DNA from: Certhia americana
Taxonomy: Eukaryota; Chordata; Aves; Passeriformes; Certhiidae
Length of the DNA: 64,000 nt
Direction of reading: 5' to 3'
NCBI GenBank assembly: GCA_018697195.1
Contig: CM031857.1
Location: 91,080,461 to 91,144,460, forward strand
The first letter of the stretch is position 1, and the number at the start of each line of letters is the position of its first letter. Positions 61,946-64,000 of this stretch are shown in pieces. The notes beneath the pieces were generated by a model. The model saw only the letters and a list, made by a program, of their open reading frames with translations. It was not told the origin of the DNA and did no database searches. The position numbers were made by a program, and so were the translations under genes.

Positions 61946-64000
61946 CTGAAAAATTTAGAAGTATAAGAACTGCTTCAAAGGCTTAATGCATTCTTATTGC
62001 CTGAGTAGAACTAATTTAGTAACCTGGGAAATGGTCACTAGTCCTGTATTAATCTTTTCAATAGTTCCGAAAGACCTTTGTTATAAAGAGAGCAATATCA
62101 CTTTTAGGAATGCAGTACATTTAAAAATAATTATTTATAATCTCAGTTCAAACCGATCCCAAGGCACTTAAGAGACAGTTTTAGTCAGAATTGTCGACAG
62201 TGAAAGAAACTATTTTTACGTAATTACAGTAAATTTTATTGACCATATATTTTTGAGGGGGAAAGAAGGAGGAAATACATTTTTTATTTTTATCACTTCA
62301 GAAAGAAAGACCATTTTCTTGCAGACTGTAGGGGAAACAAGATTTACTAGCATTTCTTTTACTTTTGTATTAAATAATGTCATAAACTTTCAGATCTTGA
62401 GCTGTTTTCTTTCTAGAAAGAGCACAGAATTTCATAAAAGGGAACATAAGGAAAGCTCACTTTCAAAATTCATGCTTGAAAAAGAAAAAAGCTGCATTTT
62501 CTAGCAGCAGAGAAGATACGTTAATATATTCCAAAGACTGCTTAAGTGGTTTCCAGTACCACATTTTCTGTATGATGCTAGCAACATCAGCCTAATCAGA
62601 ATTATCCCTTGTTTGTGCAGCCACTATCCTACTTATTCAGGTACAATAGAAACACAACATGCATTCATCTACAGACAGACCAATGATTAAAATGGGGATG
62701 TAAGAACTGTAAATTCCTAAAGCAGAAACATTCTGTAAAATGCAGCAAGAACAGTGACAGAGATTGATAGCTACTGTGATGGACTGTGACAACAATTCGT
62801 ACAATCTTGAGATACACAGAAGGAAAAAGCCATACAAAAAAGTATTCCTCAAAATTTTGTTAACATGAGTCACAAATGGAGATATGAGTATGGTAAATAA
62901 CTTCTGATGACAAACTAAAGGCCTTTGAATGAAATGGCCAAGCATGCAGAAAGGCAGAAAAAAGTCACCTTTTGTTCCATTAGAAACTTAGACTGCTTGA
63001 AGTCTGAGAAAGCATAAAGATGGTGGACTGCTCAACAGAAAGGCACTGATGTTTAGTCTGATTTCCCCAGAAGATTGTAGGAAGCAACCAGCACACCATT
63101 TATGTTTAAAGCAAGGTAGCAGTTATTTAGACAAAGCGGATTGGAAGACAGGAAGAAACAAAGAGAGGGAAGAAGAAACACAAACGATATAACTGGTTAA
63201 AAGTCACAGATCTTCGATTAAATATTAAAAATTTAATATTGCCAGTGTTGAGCCCAAAGCTTTACTATTTCCAGGGCTAATATACAATGTCTGTAAGAAA
63301 TGCTACAATACCTTTGTTAGGGGTTTTTATTTACTAGCTTGTTTCTTTACCTTAACCCTTGCTCATTCTCTCTCTTCAGACTTTTAAATTAACTATTCAA
63401 ATCTATACTGAGGTCAACTCCTTCCACAAGTAGTATATATGGCAAAGAGACATCTGAGATCTCCAAATGAAAAAGCATTAAATACTGATCTGCCTGGGAA
63501 TGCTTTTCTGCTATTCTTTATTCTTTCTGAAGTGAGACATTATTACACCCATACATTCTAGGAATACAAAACAGTGGCAGAGGGTTTTACATTTACCACA
63601 GGGATATCTTTTCCTTCATAGCAAAGTTCCTTTATTCCTTTCCTCTTAATGCAAAGTACCTTCTCAATTAAACATCAAAATGCTACCTAATCCCTTCCTT
63701 CGTTGGTAACTCATTCTTTTAACCTACCAGAGGCAGCCGATGGGCAGAAAAGGGTAAGGGAAGTAACATTAAGTTCAAAGTTCAGCACCTCAACTGTCCT
63801 TTACATTCTAACATTTATAATATTTAAAAGTTTACTGGGGTTAAAATACAGTAAACATTTTCTATTCATGTCCCCAGCATAGCACCGTGCTTCCCACAGA
63901 ACTTGGCTTGCTCTCCAGCCTTAGAAGAGCTGGCCTGTATGTACAGTCATTTCTCCTCTTGGGCTAATCAGATGAAAAGAGAGAATAGATTTTAAAATTC

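Larger units (their letters stand above)
60229..64000 (-). other. Upstream introns of the second minus gene; mostly no feature
   Basis: The gene appears to continue beyond the right edge. Apart from the 26-nt candidate at 61,920 and an AT-rich microsatellite, I see no firm exon. Open stretches near 62.95 kb (acceptor CTTTATGCTTTCTCAG) and 63.6 kb do not join in phase. Confidence 0.4.

Noticed and set aside
63599..63680. Minus-strand open stretch (KRKGIKELCYEGKDIPV) as an exon of gene 2
   Set aside because: The residues look protein-like, but the acceptor side lacks a pyrimidine tract, the donor (GTAAATG) is weak, and the phase does not fit the next candidate exon.

Overview
The window reads as nuclear DNA from a bird. 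The main reason is repeats: one long CR1 LINE body and four CR1 3' ends, both orientations, ending in the family's typical octamer tail, plus one LTR that resembles avian ERVL-type solo LTRs. The sequence is otherwise AT-rich, dominated by introns and intergenic DNA, with two sharp CpG islands (about 9.1-9.7 kb and 41.4-42.4 kb). There are no bacterial-style genes, no CRISPR array and no tRNA or rRNA that I can see. Almost every long open frame is background; genes here are short exons that have to be found from splice sites and reading-frame phase. No exon could be tied to a named gene from memory, so gene symbols are left empty.

Layout. At the left edge (260-438, +) is a likely last coding exon of a gene entering from the left. 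From there to about 31 kb the DNA is AT-rich and mostly non-coding, interrupted by an orphan CpG island at 9.1-9.7 kb. A minus-strand transcription unit probably starts in the CpG island at 42 kb: it has GC boxes, a perfect splice donor at 41,985/41,984, and phase-compatible candidate exons at 39.4 and 31.7 kb, followed by weaker micro-exon candidates at 22.8, 21.9, 14.0 and 12.1 kb. The large intron next to the 31.7 kb exon holds a 5'-truncated, dead CR1 element (32.8-34.7 kb). A CR1 3' end lies about 100 bp beyond the outer edge of the promoter island.

From 42.6 to 54.9 kb I see no gene: it holds CR1 fragments (45.0 and 53.2 kb), a solo LTR (about 49.8-50.4 kb), and simple repeats. At the right, the 3' end of a second minus-strand gene is the best supported coding feature: three exons (60,161-60,228; 58,084-58,234; 57,884-57,966) have good splice sites and join in phase into one open C-terminus of about 99 residues with zinc-ribbon-like cysteines. 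An optional fourth exon lies at 61.9 kb. Its 3' UTR probably fills 54.9-57.9 kb. The two minus genes are therefore in tandem, with the left-edge plus gene converging on the first.

All exon calls rest on splice consensus, phase and amino-acid composition read by eye; no alignment was possible.
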